Below, piece after piece: positions 35,636-45,651 of a stretch of DNA of 64,000 nucleotides; positions within the stretch are counted from its first letter, which is position 1; each line of letters begins with the position of its first letter. The stretch is from contig NC_015964.1 in NCBI RefSeq assembly GCF_000210895.1, positions 248,001 through 312,000 on the forward strand, in the 5' to 3' direction. Position numbers and translations under genes: made by a program. The notes beneath the pieces were generated by a model that saw nothing but the letters and a program-made list of their open reading frames with translations, was not told the DNA's origin and searched no databases. The stretch is from Haemophilus parainfluenzae T3T1. Lineage in GTDB: Bacteria > Pseudomonadota > Gammaproteobacteria > Enterobacterales > Pasteurellaceae.

Positions 35636-36769
35636 TTAACGTTTTTTAGTACTTTGAATCAATGAACTCAACAAAATAATAAAACTAGAAATCATCAAAC
35701 CAATAATAAACCCAATTACAATAATTAATCCTTTTTGGGGCTTATCTTTAATCACCGGATAGTCTGGCTCACTTAAATAATAATATCCTCTGACAGCCCC
35801 CTCTTTCTCTACTTTTTTCTCTAATACATTTAATAAGTTAGCTTGTTTTTCAATATTATAATAATTTAGCGGATAGACTAAAGGTGCATTTTTTAAGGTA
35901 TCAACCTGAGCTTGCAAGTACTTTTCTCCCAACATAAATAAATATGAGCCATCACTGAGTTTTGAATCACTAAATGGTACCTTTGCATCACCTAACAATA
36001 CTTCTGGTACGCTTACATTACCACTTAAAGATTTTGAATAATCTTTAATCCCAGCTGATTTTGCGATATCTAATGCCGTTGTAAGGTTTTCTAACTGAAT
36101 TTGACGCACAGTTTCCGTATCTCGTTCAATCTTGTTTTTCTGAACTTCTAATCCACTAAGTACCGAATTAATATTCGCTAGAAAGTCTTTTTTATTTTCA
36201 GCAAGCACCCATTGGTTTACAAATTGGATATAGTCCAATAATACATTCTTTGCATCTTTTGGAATCTCAGCAGCAAAACTAACATTCACACCAATTGAAT
36301 TTGGATCTTTTTTAGGATCTGGTATGGTAACAATCAGATTTTTATCGACCAAATTAGATAACAGCTTTTGTTTAGCTTCTTCGGAATTAGCATTTTTGGC
36401 TGCATAAGTGTTAAACCAGGCAGATTGAGAAAAGAATGCCTCTTTCAAGCTACGTGAAAATAAAGCCGTTTTAAAGTCATTAAATACCTTTTCTGAAACT
36501 TTATCTTGAGAAAAATCTTTGATATCTAGAATAGATGCATATTCGCTACGAAATGATAAATAATCGCCTAAGTTGGCCGCCTTAGGCGCAATTACTACTG
36601 ATTTAGATGTCCATTGCTCTTTAGCTGTAAAAGCATAGCCTGCCGCAATGGCGGTACAAACGAAGGCTGATAAAATAATCCATAGTTTTTTCTTCCACAG
36701 ATTTTTAACTAATTCAACCAAATCAATCTCATCCGACTCATTTAGTTTTTGATAACGGCTATCACTCAT
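35636..36769 (-). CDS. wzz: Wzz-type polysaccharide chain-length determinant
   Basis: 377 aa polysaccharide co-polymerase of the inner membrane. One TM near residues 33-52 (LWIILSAFVCTAIAAGYAF), a long periplasmic helical domain, and a C-terminal TM preceded by a Pro-rich segment (KDKPQKGLIIVIGFIIGLMISS), the Wzz pattern. It sets the O-antigen length together with the polymerase. It is the first gene of the long leftward train; a candidate promoter is at 36814-36842. Confidence 0.9.
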   Translation of the reverse strand: MSDSRYQKLNESDEIDLVELVKNLWKKKLWIILSAFVCTAIAAGYAFTAKEQWTSKSVVIAPKAANLGDYLSFRSEYASILDIKDFSQDKVSEKVFNDFKTALFSRSLKEAFFSQSAWFNTYAAKNANSEEAKQKLLSNLVDKNLIVTIPDPKKDPNSIGVNVSFAAEIPKDAKNVLLDYIQFVNQWVLAENKKDFLANINSVLSGLEVQKNKIERDTETVRQIQLENLTTALDIAKSAGIKDYSKSLSGNVSVPEVLLGDAKVPFSDSKLSDGSYLFMLGEKYLQAQVDTLKNAPLVYPLNYYNIEKQANLLNVLEKKVEKEGAVRGYYYLSEPDYPVIKDKPQKGLIIVIGFIIGLMISSFIILLSSLIQSTKKR

Positions 36770-36813
36770 TATTAATCCTTTCAGGTCAATTGAATATACT
36801 ATAAACTTACTGC

Positions 36814-36842
36814 ATTCTACCTGAGTTCCCCCATGCTAACAA
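36814..36842 (-). promoter_or_regulatory. Candidate sigma-70 promoter of the O-antigen gene train
   Basis: On the minus strand TTGTTA (complement 36837-36842), 17 bp, then TAGAAT (complement 36814-36819), about 45 bp before the wzz start. No JUMPStart/ops element (GGCGGTAG type) was seen in this gap. Confidence 0.4.
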
Positions 36843-36908
36843 GGGAATTAAAATGATCTTAATGAAAAATAACTAATCGTAATAACAAAATAAGTTATTG
36901 ATATAAAT

Positions 36909-36942
36909 AAAAAAGGAATCACTTGGCAAGTAATTCCTTTTA
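36909..36942 (-). terminator. Terminator after glnA
   Basis: On the minus strand GGAATTACTT pairs with AAGTGATTCC (one wobble pair) around GGC, followed by TTTTTTA, just downstream of the glnA stop at 36972. It separates glnA transcription from the wzz train. Confidence 0.75.
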
Positions 36943-36971
36943 TACATTAAAATCAATTAATTATATATCAA

Positions 36972-38390
36972 TTAAGCATAATACATCTCAAACTCAACTG
37001 GATGTGGTGTCATATTTAAACGTTCCACGTCTTTACGTTTAACGCTAATAAATGCTTCGATAAAGTCTTTAGCAAATACGCCACCTTGAGTTAAGAACTC
37101 ATAGTCTTTTTCTAATGAATTCAATGCTTCTTCTAGTGAGCTTGCTACCGCTGGAATATCTTTTAATTCTTCTGGTGGAAGATCGTAAAGATTTTTATCC
37201 ATTGCATCGCCTGGGTGGATTTTATTTACTACGCCATCAAGGCCTGCCATCAATAATGCAGCGAATGCAAGATATGGGTTTGCCAATGGATCTGGGAAAC
37301 GCGCTTCAATACGGATTGCTTTCGGGTTAGTTACTGCCGGGATACGGATTGAAGCAGAACGGTTACTTGCAGAGTAAGCCAACAATACTGGCGCTTCAAA
37401 ACCTGGCACTAAACGTTTATATGAGTTCGTACTTGGGTTAGTGAATGCATTTAATGCTTTAGCATGCTTAATGATACCGCCGATGTAATAAAGTGCGGTT
37501 TCAGAAAGACCTGCATATTTATCACCTTGGAAAATGTTTTTACCGTCTTTACTTAATGACATATTACAGTGCATGCCCGAACCATTATCACCTGTGATTG
37601 GTTTTGGCATAAAGCAAGCGGTTTTACCATGTTCTAACGCAACGTTTTGCACCACATATTTATAGATTTGTGTTTCATCTGCTTTTAAAGTTAAGCTGTT
37701 GAATTTCGTTGCAATTTCATTTTGGCCCGCAGTCGCCACTTCATGGTGGTGTGCTTCTACCACTAAGCCCATTTCTTCTAAAATCAAACACATTTCAGAG
37801 CGAATATCGTGTGCCGTATCAATTGGAGCAACCGCACAGTAACCGCCTTTTTTCAATGGACGATAAGCGTTGTTACCACCTTCGTATTTTTTGTTGGTGT
37901 TCCAAGCTGCTTCAATGTCATCAATAGCAAAAGAAGCGCGGTTCATTGATACATCAAAACGTACATCATCAAATAAGAAGAACTCTGGTTCTGGACCAAA
38001 GAATGCTTGATCAGCAATACCGATTGAACGCATATAGTTTTCGGCACGAATGGCAATTGAACGCGGGTCACGATCATAGCTTTGCATGGTTGTTGGTTCA
38101 TAAATACTACAACGAATAGACAGGGTTGGGATCTGCGCAAATGGATCGACTACCGCAGTCTCAGCGATTGGCATTAAAAGCATATCGGCTTTGTTAATGG
38201 TTTTCCAACCTTCAACAGAAGAACCATCGAACATTTTGCCATCTTCAAACATATCTTCATCAACAAGGCTAACTGGGATAGAAACGCCGTGTTCTTTACC
38301 TTTAATGTCGGTGAAACGAAGTAGCGCGAACTTAATATCGTTCTCTTCGATCAGTTTGAATACGTTGGCAATTGCATTTGCATTTGGCAT
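36972..38390 (-). CDS. glnA: Glutamine synthetase type I
   Basis: 472 aa, the normal length of GSI-beta, a cytoplasmic dodecamer that makes glutamine from glutamate, ammonia and ATP. Conserved blocks are [39 protein letters not shown] and the [13 protein letters not shown] region. The adenylylation tyrosine is present in [10 protein letters not shown] near residue 400, so GlnE-type control is possible. A -10-like TATAAT is at 38443-38448 (minus strand). It marks the conserved border of the O-antigen locus; the first exact uptake sequence after the long gap lies inside it (37491-37499). Confidence 0.97.
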   Translation of the reverse strand: MPNANAIANVFKLIEENDIKFALLRFTDIKGKEHGVSIPVSLVDEDMFEDGKMFDGSSVEGWKTINKADMLLMPIAETAVVDPFAQIPTLSIRCSIYEPTTMQSYDRDPRSIAIRAENYMRSIGIADQAFFGPEPEFFLFDDVRFDVSMNRASFAIDDIEAAWNTNKKYEGGNNAYRPLKKGGYCAVAPIDTAHDIRSEMCLILEEMGLVVEAHHHEVATAGQNEIATKFNSLTLKADETQIYKYVVQNVALEHGKTACFMPKPITGDNGSGMHCNMSLSKDGKNIFQGDKYAGLSETALYYIGGIIKHAKALNAFTNPSTNSYKRLVPGFEAPVLLAYSASNRSASIRIPAVTNPKAIRIEARFPDPLANPYLAFAALLMAGLDGVVNKIHPGDAMDKNLYDLPPEELKDIPAVASSLEEALNSLEKDYEFLTQGGVFAKDFIEAFISVKRKDVERLNMTPHPVEFEMYYA

Positions 38391-38517
38391 AAGGAGTCCT
38401 CTATTTTGCTATGTATATAATCTTTATAAAAATTAAAAGAGCATTATAACGCAACCGCTTACTTTTTTCATGGGATTTATTTTAAACACCAGCATAGCAG
38501 AGTAACGAAATATCGTG

Positions 38518-38523
38518 TATAAT
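38518..38523 (+). promoter_or_regulatory. -10 element of a likely typA promoter
   Basis: Consensus TATAAT 117 bp before the typA ATG. The -35 region is weak. Transcription from it would place the REP-like pair at 38545-38612 in the 5' leader of typA. Confidence 0.4.
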
Positions 38524-38544
38524 TTTTGCCCTTTCGAGATTCTC

Positions 38545-38612
38545 GTAGGGTGAGTTTAACTCACCAATTTAAACTACTTGGACTATTCGGTGGCATAAAA
38601 ATTCCACCCTAC
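38545..38612. repeat. REP/BIME-like pair: two GTAG-plus-hairpin units in inverted orientation
   Basis: The left unit is GTAG followed by the palindrome GGTGAGTTTAACTCACC (38549-38565). The right unit, read on the minus strand, is GTAG followed by GGTGG...CCACC (complement 38589-38608). The ends GTAGGGTG and CACCCTAC are 8-bp inverted repeats. A GTAG tetranucleotide next to a hairpin is the signature of REP sequences mobilised by RAYT proteins. It lies 28 bp before typA. Confidence 0.7.
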
Positions 38613-38639
38613 AAAACTTAAACTTTAAGAACGTAATAA

Positions 38640-40490
38640 ATGAAAAACGACATTGATATTAATAAATTGCGCAATATCGCAATTATCGCCCACGTTGACC
38701 ATGGTAAAACCACCCTCGTTGACAAACTCCTTCAACAATCCGGTACATTTGAATCAACTCGTGGTGATGTTGATGAACGCGTGATGGACTCAAACGATCT
38801 TGAAAAAGAACGTGGCATTACCATTCTTGCAAAAAATACTGCAATTAACTGGAATGGCTATCGCATTAACATCGTAGATACTCCAGGGCATGCCGACTTC
38901 GGTGGTGAAGTTGAACGTGTGCTTTCTATGGTGGACTCTGTACTTTTAGTGGTAGATGCTTTTGATGGCCCAATGCCACAAACACGCTTCGTGACCCAAA
39001 AAGCCTTTGCTCATGGTTTAAAACCAATCGTAGTTATCAACAAAGTTGACCGTCCAGGCGCACGTCCTGATTGGGTTGTGGATCAAGTATTCGATTTATT
39101 CGTTAACCTTGGTGCAACCGATGAGCAATTAGACTTCCCAATTATCTATGCTTCAGCATTAAATGGTGTCGCAGGGCTTGAACACGAAGAATTAGCGGAA
39201 GACATGACCCCATTATTTGAAGCGATTGTTCAACACGTTGAACCACCAAAAGTAGAACTTGATGCGCCATTCCAAATGCAAATTTCCCAATTAGACTATA
39301 ACAGCTATGTGGGTGTTATCGGTATCGGTCGTATCAAACGTGGCTCAATCAAACCAAATCAACCTGTAACGATCATTGATGGTGAAGGTAAAACTCGCCA
39401 AGGTCGTGTGGGTCAAGTATTAGGTCACCTTGGTTTACAACGTTATGAAGAAGATGTTGCTTACGCAGGTGACATCATCGCGATTACTGGTTTAGGTGAA
39501 TTAAATATCTCGGATACCATTTGTGATATCAACGCGGTTGAAGCCTTACCTTCATTAACCGTTGATGAACCAACCGTAACCATGTTCTTCTGTGTAAATA
39601 CTTCACCGTTTGCGGGTCAAGAAGGTAAATATGTGACTTCTCGTCAAATTCTTGAACGTTTAAACAAAGAGTTAGTTCACAACGTGGCATTACGCGTAGA
39701 AGAAACACCAAACCCAGATGAATTCCGTGTTTCTGGCCGTGGTGAATTACACCTTTCTGTATTAATTGAAAATATGCGTCGTGAAGGTTATGAGCTTGCG
39801 GTTTCTCGTCCTAAAGTAATCTACCGTGAAATCAACGGCAAAAAACAAGAGCCTTACGAGCAAGTGACTATCGACGTGGAAGAACAACACCAAGGTTCTG
39901 TCATGGAAGCCTTAGGTATTCGTAAAGGTGAAGTTCGCGATATGATGCCGGATGGTAAAGGTCGTGTGCGTTTAGAATACATCATCCCAAGCCGTGGCTT
40001 GATCGGTTTCCGTGGTGAATTCATGACTATGACGTCAGGTACCGGTTTACTTTACTCTAGTTTCGATCACTACGATGACATCAAACCAGGTGAAATCGGC
40101 CAACGTAAAAACGGTGTATTAATTTCTAACGCAACCGGTAAAGCACTCGCTTATGCGCTATTTGGTTTACAAGAGCGTGGTAAATTAATGATCGAAGCTA
40201 ACGTAGAAGTTTACGAAGGTCAAATCATCGGTATTCACAGCCGTACAAACGACTTAACTGTTAACTGTTTACAAGGTAAAAAACTCACCAATATGCGTGC
40301 ATCAGGTAAAGATGATGCTATCGTCTTAACTACGCCGGTGAAATTTACACTTGAACAAGCTATCGAGTTTATCGATGACGACGAGTTAGTCGAAGTCACA
40401 CCTGAATCGATCCGTATCCGTAAAAAACTCTTAACGGAAAACGATCGTAAACGTGCAAACCGTACCACAACCAGTACGAGCACACACTAA
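38640..40490 (+). CDS. typA: Ribosome-associated GTPase TypA/BipA
   Basis: 616 aa translational GTPase of the EF-G family. G1 AHVDHGKTT near residues 17-25, switch [13 protein letters not shown]3 [12 protein letters not shown]4 NKVDRPGA, and a C-terminal domain with [10 protein letters not shown]. It binds the 70S ribosome and helps 50S assembly and stress adaptation. Codon use is that of a highly expressed gene. Its neighbour glnA is divergent, an arrangement shared with enteric bacteria and H. influenzae. Terminator at 40529-40556. Confidence 0.97.
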   Translation: MKNDIDINKLRNIAIIAHVDHGKTTLVDKLLQQSGTFESTRGDVDERVMDSNDLEKERGITILAKNTAINWNGYRINIVDTPGHADFGGEVERVLSMVDSVLLVVDAFDGPMPQTRFVTQKAFAHGLKPIVVINKVDRPGARPDWVVDQVFDLFVNLGATDEQLDFPIIYASALNGVAGLEHEELAEDMTPLFEAIVQHVEPPKVELDAPFQMQISQLDYNSYVGVIGIGRIKRGSIKPNQPVTIIDGEGKTRQGRVGQVLGHLGLQRYEEDVAYAGDIIAITGLGELNISDTICDINAVEALPSLTVDEPTVTMFFCVNTSPFAGQEGKYVTSRQILERLNKELVHNVALRVEETPNPDEFRVSGRGELHLSVLIENMRREGYELAVSRPKVIYREINGKKQEPYEQVTIDVEEQHQGSVMEALGIRKGEVRDMMPDGKGRVRLEYIIPSRGLIGFRGEFMTMTSGTGLLYSSFDHYDDIKPGEIGQRKNGVLISNATGKALAYALFGLQERGKLMIEANVEVYEGQIIGIHSRTNDLTVNCLQGKKLTNMRASGKDDAIVLTTPVKFTLEQAIEFIDDDELVEVTPESIRIRKKLLTENDRKRANRTTTSTSTH

Positions 40491-40528
40491 TTAAAAACGT
40501 GCGGAAATTTGACCGCACTTTTAAACAA

Positions 40529-40556
40529 AAAAAGGCGAACATAATGTTCGCCTTTT
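40529..40556. terminator. Bidirectional terminator between typA and rdgC
   Basis: Long palindrome AAAAAGGCGAACAT / ATGTTCGCCTTTTT between the converging genes. Just before it, two facing uptake cores (GTGCGG ... CCGCACTTTT, about 40499-40522) can form another hairpin. Confidence 0.85.
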
Positions 40557-40571
40557 TATTTTATGATAAAA

Positions 40572-41483
40572 CTAGCCTAATCTGACTTTCTCACCACCAA
40601 ATTCATCGAGTAAATTTTCGGTCAGTTTAGATAAAATACCTGTCATTAATACAAAATCAGCATCAAAGCGTTGCGCATAATCTTCTTTTAAAATATCCGC
40701 ATTTTTCTCACGCACCGCATCAGCAAATTTTAAACGTTTGAGCGTGCAATCTTCATTAAATACAAACGTCAGCGTATCTTCCCACTCCAATGCGAGCTTG
40801 CTCACCACTTTTTTGCCATCTTGTAAAAGTGCGAGAATCTCTTCATTTTCTAAAGGCTGTTTCTTACAACGGATCACGCTGTCTTCTTGGCTTCCTCGCA
40901 GTTCAGCCTCTTCTAATGCCACCAACCAATGCGGGATTTTTTCCTGCACAATCCAATCCGTTAAAATGGTCGAAGGTTCATTCGCAAAAGCCAACGGTAC
41001 AACGGGTAACGAACCAAGTGATTTACGCAATAACGCCAAAGCATCTTCTGATCGTTTACTGGATGCCGCATCGACATGCACAAGATTGTTCTCCGTATCA
41101 ATCCACACTGAAGTTTGCTGATTTTTAGTGAATGCGCGTGGCAATAAATTCATCACCACATCATCTTTTAACGTTTGTTTTTCCGTTTTCTTCAATTTAC
41201 GGTTTTCTTTTTGCTCAAGGCTTTCAATGCGTTCATCTAATTCACGTTTCACTACATTCGCCGGCAACATTTTCTCTTCTTTTTTCGCAACTAACAAAAT
41301 GTGTTTACCGACAGAAAAATGCAATAATTCACTGCCTTTCAAGGGATTAGTCCAACCAAATTTACTTTGATCTTGTGAGCCACAAGGATAAAATTCACAA
41401 TCTGACAACTGGCGTTGCAATTCATTAAGATCCCAATCTAAGGGCTTAGTCAGCCTATATGACATTAAATTTTTAAACCACAT
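40572..41483 (-). CDS. rdgC: Recombination-associated protein RdgC
   Basis: 303 aa, the length of RdgC, a ring-shaped DNA-binding dimer that modulates RecA. N-terminus MWFKNLMSYRLTK matches E. coli (MLWFKNLMVYRL), and this fixes the start at 41483, where AAGGAAG lies upstream; the longer frame beginning at 41540 is not used. Further blocks are FGWTNPL and the C-terminal FDADFVLMTGILSKL. It is divergent from proC with 65 bp between the starts. Confidence 0.95.
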   Translation of the reverse strand: MWFKNLMSYRLTKPLDWDLNELQRQLSDCEFYPCGSQDQSKFGWTNPLKGSELLHFSVGKHILLVAKKEEKMLPANVVKRELDERIESLEQKENRKLKKTEKQTLKDDVVMNLLPRAFTKNQQTSVWIDTENNLVHVDAASSKRSEDALALLRKSLGSLPVVPLAFANEPSTILTDWIVQEKIPHWLVALEEAELRGSQEDSVIRCKKQPLENEEILALLQDGKKVVSKLALEWEDTLTFVFNEDCTLKRLKFADAVREKNADILKEDYAQRFDADFVLMTGILSKLTENLLDEFGGEKVRLG

Positions 41484-41548
41484 CGTAACACTTCCTTCAT
41501 AATAGGGTAAAATACGCGACATTGTAGCCCATAAACTCACGGGAAAAA

Positions 41549-42367
41549 ATGATGCAACAGAAATTAATTGCCTTCATCGGCGGTGGTAATATGGCACAAG
41601 CGATTGTGTTAGGCCTATTAAAACAAGGGTACCCTGCCAATAAAATTATCGTTAATGATCCTAATGAAGAGAAACGTGCTTTTTTTGCACAATATGGCGT
41701 CGTAGTTTCTACGGATAACGAGCAATCCATCACACAATCTCAAGTTGTGTTATTTGCCATTAAGCCACAAGTGCTAGCCGATGTTTGCAAGCCATTAAGT
41801 GCGGTTGATTTATCTGATAAATTAATTATTTCTATTGCAGCAGGAATTTTGACTGCCCGATTAGCTGAACTCCTTCCAACAGCAAAATCCATTGTTCGCG
41901 TGATGCCAAACACACCTGCATTAGTGGGTGAAGGCATGGCAGGCTTATTTGCGGACAAAAACACACCTGAAATTGACCGCTCTTTTGCGGAAGATTTACT
42001 TTCAGCTGTAGGGAAAACCACTTGGGTGACAAATGAAGATCAAATGCATGCAGTCACTGCTGCGTCTGGCAGTAGCCCAGCTTACTTCTTCCAATTTTTA
42101 GAAGCCATGCAACAAGGCCTAATGGAAATGGGATTAGATGAAAACCAATCTCGTGAGTTGGTACAACAAGCTATGTTAGGTTCAGCGAAGTTGGTGATTG
42201 AAAATCCTCAAACAGCCCTTTCGACTTTACGAGAAAATGTCACCTCAAAAGGCGGCACCACCGCAGCCGCATTAAATGTGTTCAATCAACATCAATTTAA
42301 CAACATCATTAAACAAGCGATGCAAGCCTGTGTAGCACGCTCACAAGAAATGGAAAAATTATTCTAA
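41549..42367 (+). CDS. proC: Pyrroline-5-carboxylate reductase
   Basis: 272 aa, last enzyme of proline synthesis: reduces pyrroline-5-carboxylate with NADPH. Rossmann start [33 protein letters not shown], and the C-terminal signature around [16 protein letters not shown]. Two tandem ATG codons begin the gene. The stop overlaps the next gene's start by one base (TAATG), so proC, the MFS gene and xerD form a rightward unit. Confidence 0.96.
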   Translation: MMQQKLIAFIGGGNMAQAIVLGLLKQGYPANKIIVNDPNEEKRAFFAQYGVVVSTDNEQSITQSQVVLFAIKPQVLADVCKPLSAVDLSDKLIISIAAGILTARLAELLPTAKSIVRVMPNTPALVGEGMAGLFADKNTPEIDRSFAEDLLSAVGKTTWVTNEDQMHAVTAASGSSPAYFFQFLEAMQQGLMEMGLDENQSRELVQQAMLGSAKLVIENPQTALSTLRENVTSKGGTTAAALNVFNQHQFNNIIKQAMQACVARSQEMEKLF

Positions 42368-43527
42368 TGCAAGTTCGTCCTTTTACTTGGCTCGCCTTGA
42401 GCTTTTTTGGCTACTACTGTGCCTACGGTGTGTTTCTTCCACTTTTCCCGGCATGGTTGAAAACGCAATCTTATAGCGAAGAAAGTATCGGCTTATTGCT
42501 TGCCTGTGCCTACATTTTCCGTTTCAGCGGCGGTATTTTATTTTCCGGCTTAATCAAACGCGTTTCCCTCTTAGTAAATGGCTTACGTTATTTAGGTGTG
42601 GCCAGTGCCATTACAATGGCCTTAATTGGACTGATGTCGCACAATTTCTGGCTATTGTTTATTGGACTTGCGTTGTATTCCATGGTGAATGCGGCCGGTA
42701 TGCCGATTGGTGATAGCCTTGCCAGTACATGGCAACAACAAATTCATTTAGATTATGGCAAAGCGCGCTTAATTGGTTCCTTTGCGTTTGTTGTTGGTGT
42801 GATGGTATTCGGGTATTTTGTTGGACTCGTGGGTGAGCAATATATTACTTGGATGATCACAGGCATACTCGTTTTTTACTGTATTGTGCAATTACTTCAT
42901 CCGAACCCAATGCCGCAGGACGAACCTCAAAGTGCGGTCGAAAATTCCGTTGGATTTTTAGACTTACTGAAAAATAAAACGACCCTTCGTTTGTTTATTG
43001 CGATTTCACTCATTCAAGGATCGCATGCAGCTTATTACTCATATAGCACTATTTTTTGGACAAATCATGGCCACTCCGTTTCCGATGCGGGTTTATTTTG
43101 GGGAATCAGTGTATTAGCTGAAATCGTGGTCTTTTTCTTCTCCACTCGATTATTCAAAAACTGGACCATTACAGCCCTTTTCTATCTCACCGGTATTGCG
43201 GCTATCGTGCGTTGGCTCGCTTTCGGTTATGCCGATACCTTTGTTGAGATTATCTTACTACAATGTTTTCACAGTCTTACTTATGTCGTCGGCCATTACG
43301 CGACCGTGCGTTATATCACCACTCAACCACAAACCCATATTGCGAAATTACAAGGCTTATACAATGCCTTGGCGGGATGTGCAGCCATTGCGATTTTCAC
43401 TGCACTTTCTGGCGTACTTTATCCAATTTCGCCAGTTTATGCCTTTAGTTTAATGGCCGCCTTTGCTTTCATTGGATTATTTATCACTCCACGTGGCGTG
43501 AAAGCTTTTTTGATACATAGAGTATAA
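42367..43527 (+). CDS. MFS transporter, HcaT-like (MFS_1_like) family
   Basis: 386 aa with about twelve membrane spans. The start [32 protein letters not shown] and the charged motif GDSLASTW resemble the phenylpropionate transporter group (HcaT), though the substrate in Haemophilus is unknown and aromatic acid use is unlikely. It is translationally coupled to proC (overlap TAATG) and ends 2 bp before xerD. An uptake sequence lies inside the gene (near 42923). Confidence 0.85.
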   Translation: MQVRPFTWLALSFFGYYCAYGVFLPLFPAWLKTQSYSEESIGLLLACAYIFRFSGGILFSGLIKRVSLLVNGLRYLGVASAITMALIGLMSHNFWLLFIGLALYSMVNAAGMPIGDSLASTWQQQIHLDYGKARLIGSFAFVVGVMVFGYFVGLVGEQYITWMITGILVFYCIVQLLHPNPMPQDEPQSAVENSVGFLDLLKNKTTLRLFIAISLIQGSHAAYYSYSTIFWTNHGHSVSDAGLFWGISVLAEIVVFFFSTRLFKNWTITALFYLTGIAAIVRWLAFGYADTFVEIILLQCFHSLTYVVGHYATVRYITTQPQTHIAKLQGLYNALAGCAAIAIFTALSGVLYPISPVYAFSLMAAFAFIGLFITPRGVKAFLIHRV

Positions 43528-43529
43528 AC

Positions 43530-44423
43530 ATGAATAATCTCACGCTAGTCGATTTATTCTTGAATGAATATTGGATCGAAAAAGGATTGTCTGAAAACAC
43601 CGTGCAGTCCTATCGTCTCGATTTGACCGCACTTTGTGATTGGCTGGATAAACAAAATTTATCTCTCGAAACCCTCGAACCCTTAGATCTGCAACAATTT
43701 TTAGGCAGCCGTTTAGAGCAAGGTTACAAAGCTACCAGTACTGCACGAATGCTAAGTGCGATGCGGAAATTATTCCAATATTTGTATCGTGAAAAGTATC
43801 GTACGGATGATCCGAGTGCCGTACTGAGCTCACCTAAATTGCCAAGCCGCTTACCTAAATATTTAACCGAGCAACAAGTCACGGATTTATTAAATACACC
43901 TGATGTCGAAATTCCGCTCGAGTTACGCGATAAAGCCATGTTGGAATTGTTGTATGCCACGGGATTACGTGTCACGGAATTGGTCACGCTCACTATTGAG
44001 AATATGAATCTGCAACAAGGTGTCGTGCGTGTGATTGGCAAAGGCAACAAGGAACGCATTGTACCAATGGGGGAAGAAGCCGCGTTTTGGGTGCGACAAT
44101 TTGTGCTTTATGGTCGCCCAATTTTGCTCAATGGACAAAGCTCTGATGTGGTCTTTCCAAGTCAACGAGCTCAGCAAATGACTCGCCAAACCTTTTGGCA
44201 TCGTATAAAGCATTATGCTATCTTAGCTGGAATCGATACGGATGCCCTTTCACCGCACGTTCTTCGTCATGCCTTTGCGACACATTTAGTGAATCACGGT
44301 GCGGATCTCCGCGTTGTACAAATGCTCCTCGGACACAGCGATCTCTCCACCACGCAAATTTATACTCACGTGGCTAAAGAACGCTTGAAACACCTTCATG
44401 AAAGATTTCATCCGAGGGGATAA
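43530..44423 (+). CDS. xerD: Site-specific tyrosine recombinase XerD
   Basis: 297 aa, standard XerD length. The N-terminal SAM-like domain is followed by the catalytic domain with Arg in ATGLRVTELV, Lys in IGKGNKERIVPMG, HVLRHAFATHL and GHSDLSTTQIYTH with the nucleophile Tyr. With XerC it resolves chromosome dimers at dif. No dif site was seen in the window. It is the last gene of the proC unit; an AT-rich FRG-domain gene follows. Confidence 0.96.
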   Translation: MNNLTLVDLFLNEYWIEKGLSENTVQSYRLDLTALCDWLDKQNLSLETLEPLDLQQFLGSRLEQGYKATSTARMLSAMRKLFQYLYREKYRTDDPSAVLSSPKLPSRLPKYLTEQQVTDLLNTPDVEIPLELRDKAMLELLYATGLRVTELVTLTIENMNLQQGVVRVIGKGNKERIVPMGEEAAFWVRQFVLYGRPILLNGQSSDVVFPSQRAQQMTRQTFWHRIKHYAILAGIDTDALSPHVLRHAFATHLVNHGADLRVVQMLLGHSDLSTTQIYTHVAKERLKHLHERFHPRG

Positions 44424-44487
44424 ATAAAACATAAATTATTCTTGCAAAAGGAATTTATATTAACTTTATATAAACTAAGGAAAAAAT

Positions 44488-45582
44488 ATGGAAATTAATA
44501 GCATTAAAGATCTTATTGATGCATTAGAAGGATTAGGAGAACCAGAAGAGGGACATACAAGATTCTTTAGGGGGCACTCTAATGCTAGAGAATATAAATT
44601 AGAACCAAGCATATATCGGGAAGATAACAAATATTATTATAATGAAGATAATATAATTAGAGATGCGATTGTTAACAATCCTAGTGAATTTTCAGATAAA
44701 GATACTCTGTTTAATACATTAGTTAAATTGCAACATTATGGCTATCCAACAAGATTATTAGATCTTACTACTAATGCCTTAGTTTCTATTTATTTTTCAG
44801 TAAAAAATAATGATAAATATGATGGAGAAATAATTATATTTGATATTCCAAATGAAGATATAAAATATTTTGACAGTGATACTGTTTCTGTATTATCAGC
44901 ATTATCTTTAAGAAAACATAATTTTTCAACAAATACTCATATAATAACTTTAAAAGCAAAAGTTTTATGTGAAAAAGCTAATTTCCTATATAAAATAAAT
45001 AAAAATTTCAATTTAACCAACGACTGTCTAGATTTAAAAAATGAAATTGAAAAACACTTTAAATCAGAGCTAGATTTACCATATGATGAAGAATTAATTG
45101 AAAAATTTGAACGTGAAATTCAAGATGCTGATCTTGGCACAAGTGATGATTTAGTAGAAGAAGTATACCAAAATAGATTAAAAGAAATAGAAGAAATTTC
45201 ATATATACAAGCATTCAACAATACTCCTGAAATATCTAAACTATTACATGATATCCGTAAGGATAAGCCAAGTTTCAGATCCTTAATAAATCATAATGAC
45301 CTAGAAAAAGTAATATGTGTAAAACCACAATTAAACAATAATAGAATTATTAGACAACAGGGTTGCTTCTTATTATTCGGCATTGATAAAATAAAAGAAA
45401 AAAAAGCTATATTAAACAATAATTGGATAAAAAAAGACAATAATGGGAGTAAGTTTATCATTCCCAAAAAAAGTAAGGAAAATATTTTATCTGAACTAAA
45501 AACTTTCGGAATTAGTCAAAAGACTTTATTCCCAGAATTAGAATCTCAAGCTAAAGAAATATTAGAAAAATACAAAAAATAG
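44488..45582 (+). CDS. FRG-domain protein of unknown function
   Basis: 364 aa. The FRG domain is plain: TRFFRGHSN (residues 24-32) with YKLEPSIYR, then LQHYGYPTRLLDLTTNALVSIYF (81-103) and a later RIIRQQGCFLLFG near residue 290. The role of the domain is not known; it occurs scattered in bacteria and phage, often in accessory regions. The middle (residues ~170-245) is acidic and probably coiled-coil. Base composition is clearly more A+T-rich than xerD before it and the permease after it, and no uptake sequence is inside, which suggests transfer. Strong ribosome site AAGGAAA upstream. Confidence 0.85.
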   Translation: MEINSIKDLIDALEGLGEPEEGHTRFFRGHSNAREYKLEPSIYREDNKYYYNEDNIIRDAIVNNPSEFSDKDTLFNTLVKLQHYGYPTRLLDLTTNALVSIYFSVKNNDKYDGEIIIFDIPNEDIKYFDSDTVSVLSALSLRKHNFSTNTHIITLKAKVLCEKANFLYKINKNFNLTNDCLDLKNEIEKHFKSELDLPYDEELIEKFEREIQDADLGTSDDLVEEVYQNRLKEIEEISYIQAFNNTPEISKLLHDIRKDKPSFRSLINHNDLEKVICVKPQLNNNRIIRQQGCFLLFGIDKIKEKKAILNNNWIKKDNNGSKFIIPKKSKENILSELKTFGISQKTLFPELESQAKEILEKYKK

Positions 45583-45587
45583 AATCA

Positions 45588-45630
45588 AAAGAGCGGTCAT
45601 AATTCATTACGTTTTACGACCTCTCTTTAA
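45588..45630. terminator. Terminator-like hairpin between the FRG gene and the GntP permease
   Basis: AAAGAGCGGTC pairs with GACCTCTCTTT (one mismatch) over a ~20-nt loop between converging genes. The left half is the one-base uptake-sequence variant AAGAGCGGT. Confidence 0.5.
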
Positions 45631-45651
45631 AATTTATATACACTCCTCAAA

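Noticed and set aside
36770-36971. JUMPStart/ops element for RfaH control of the O-antigen train
   Set aside because: A GGTAGAATGC segment is present, but the GGCGGTAG core is not.
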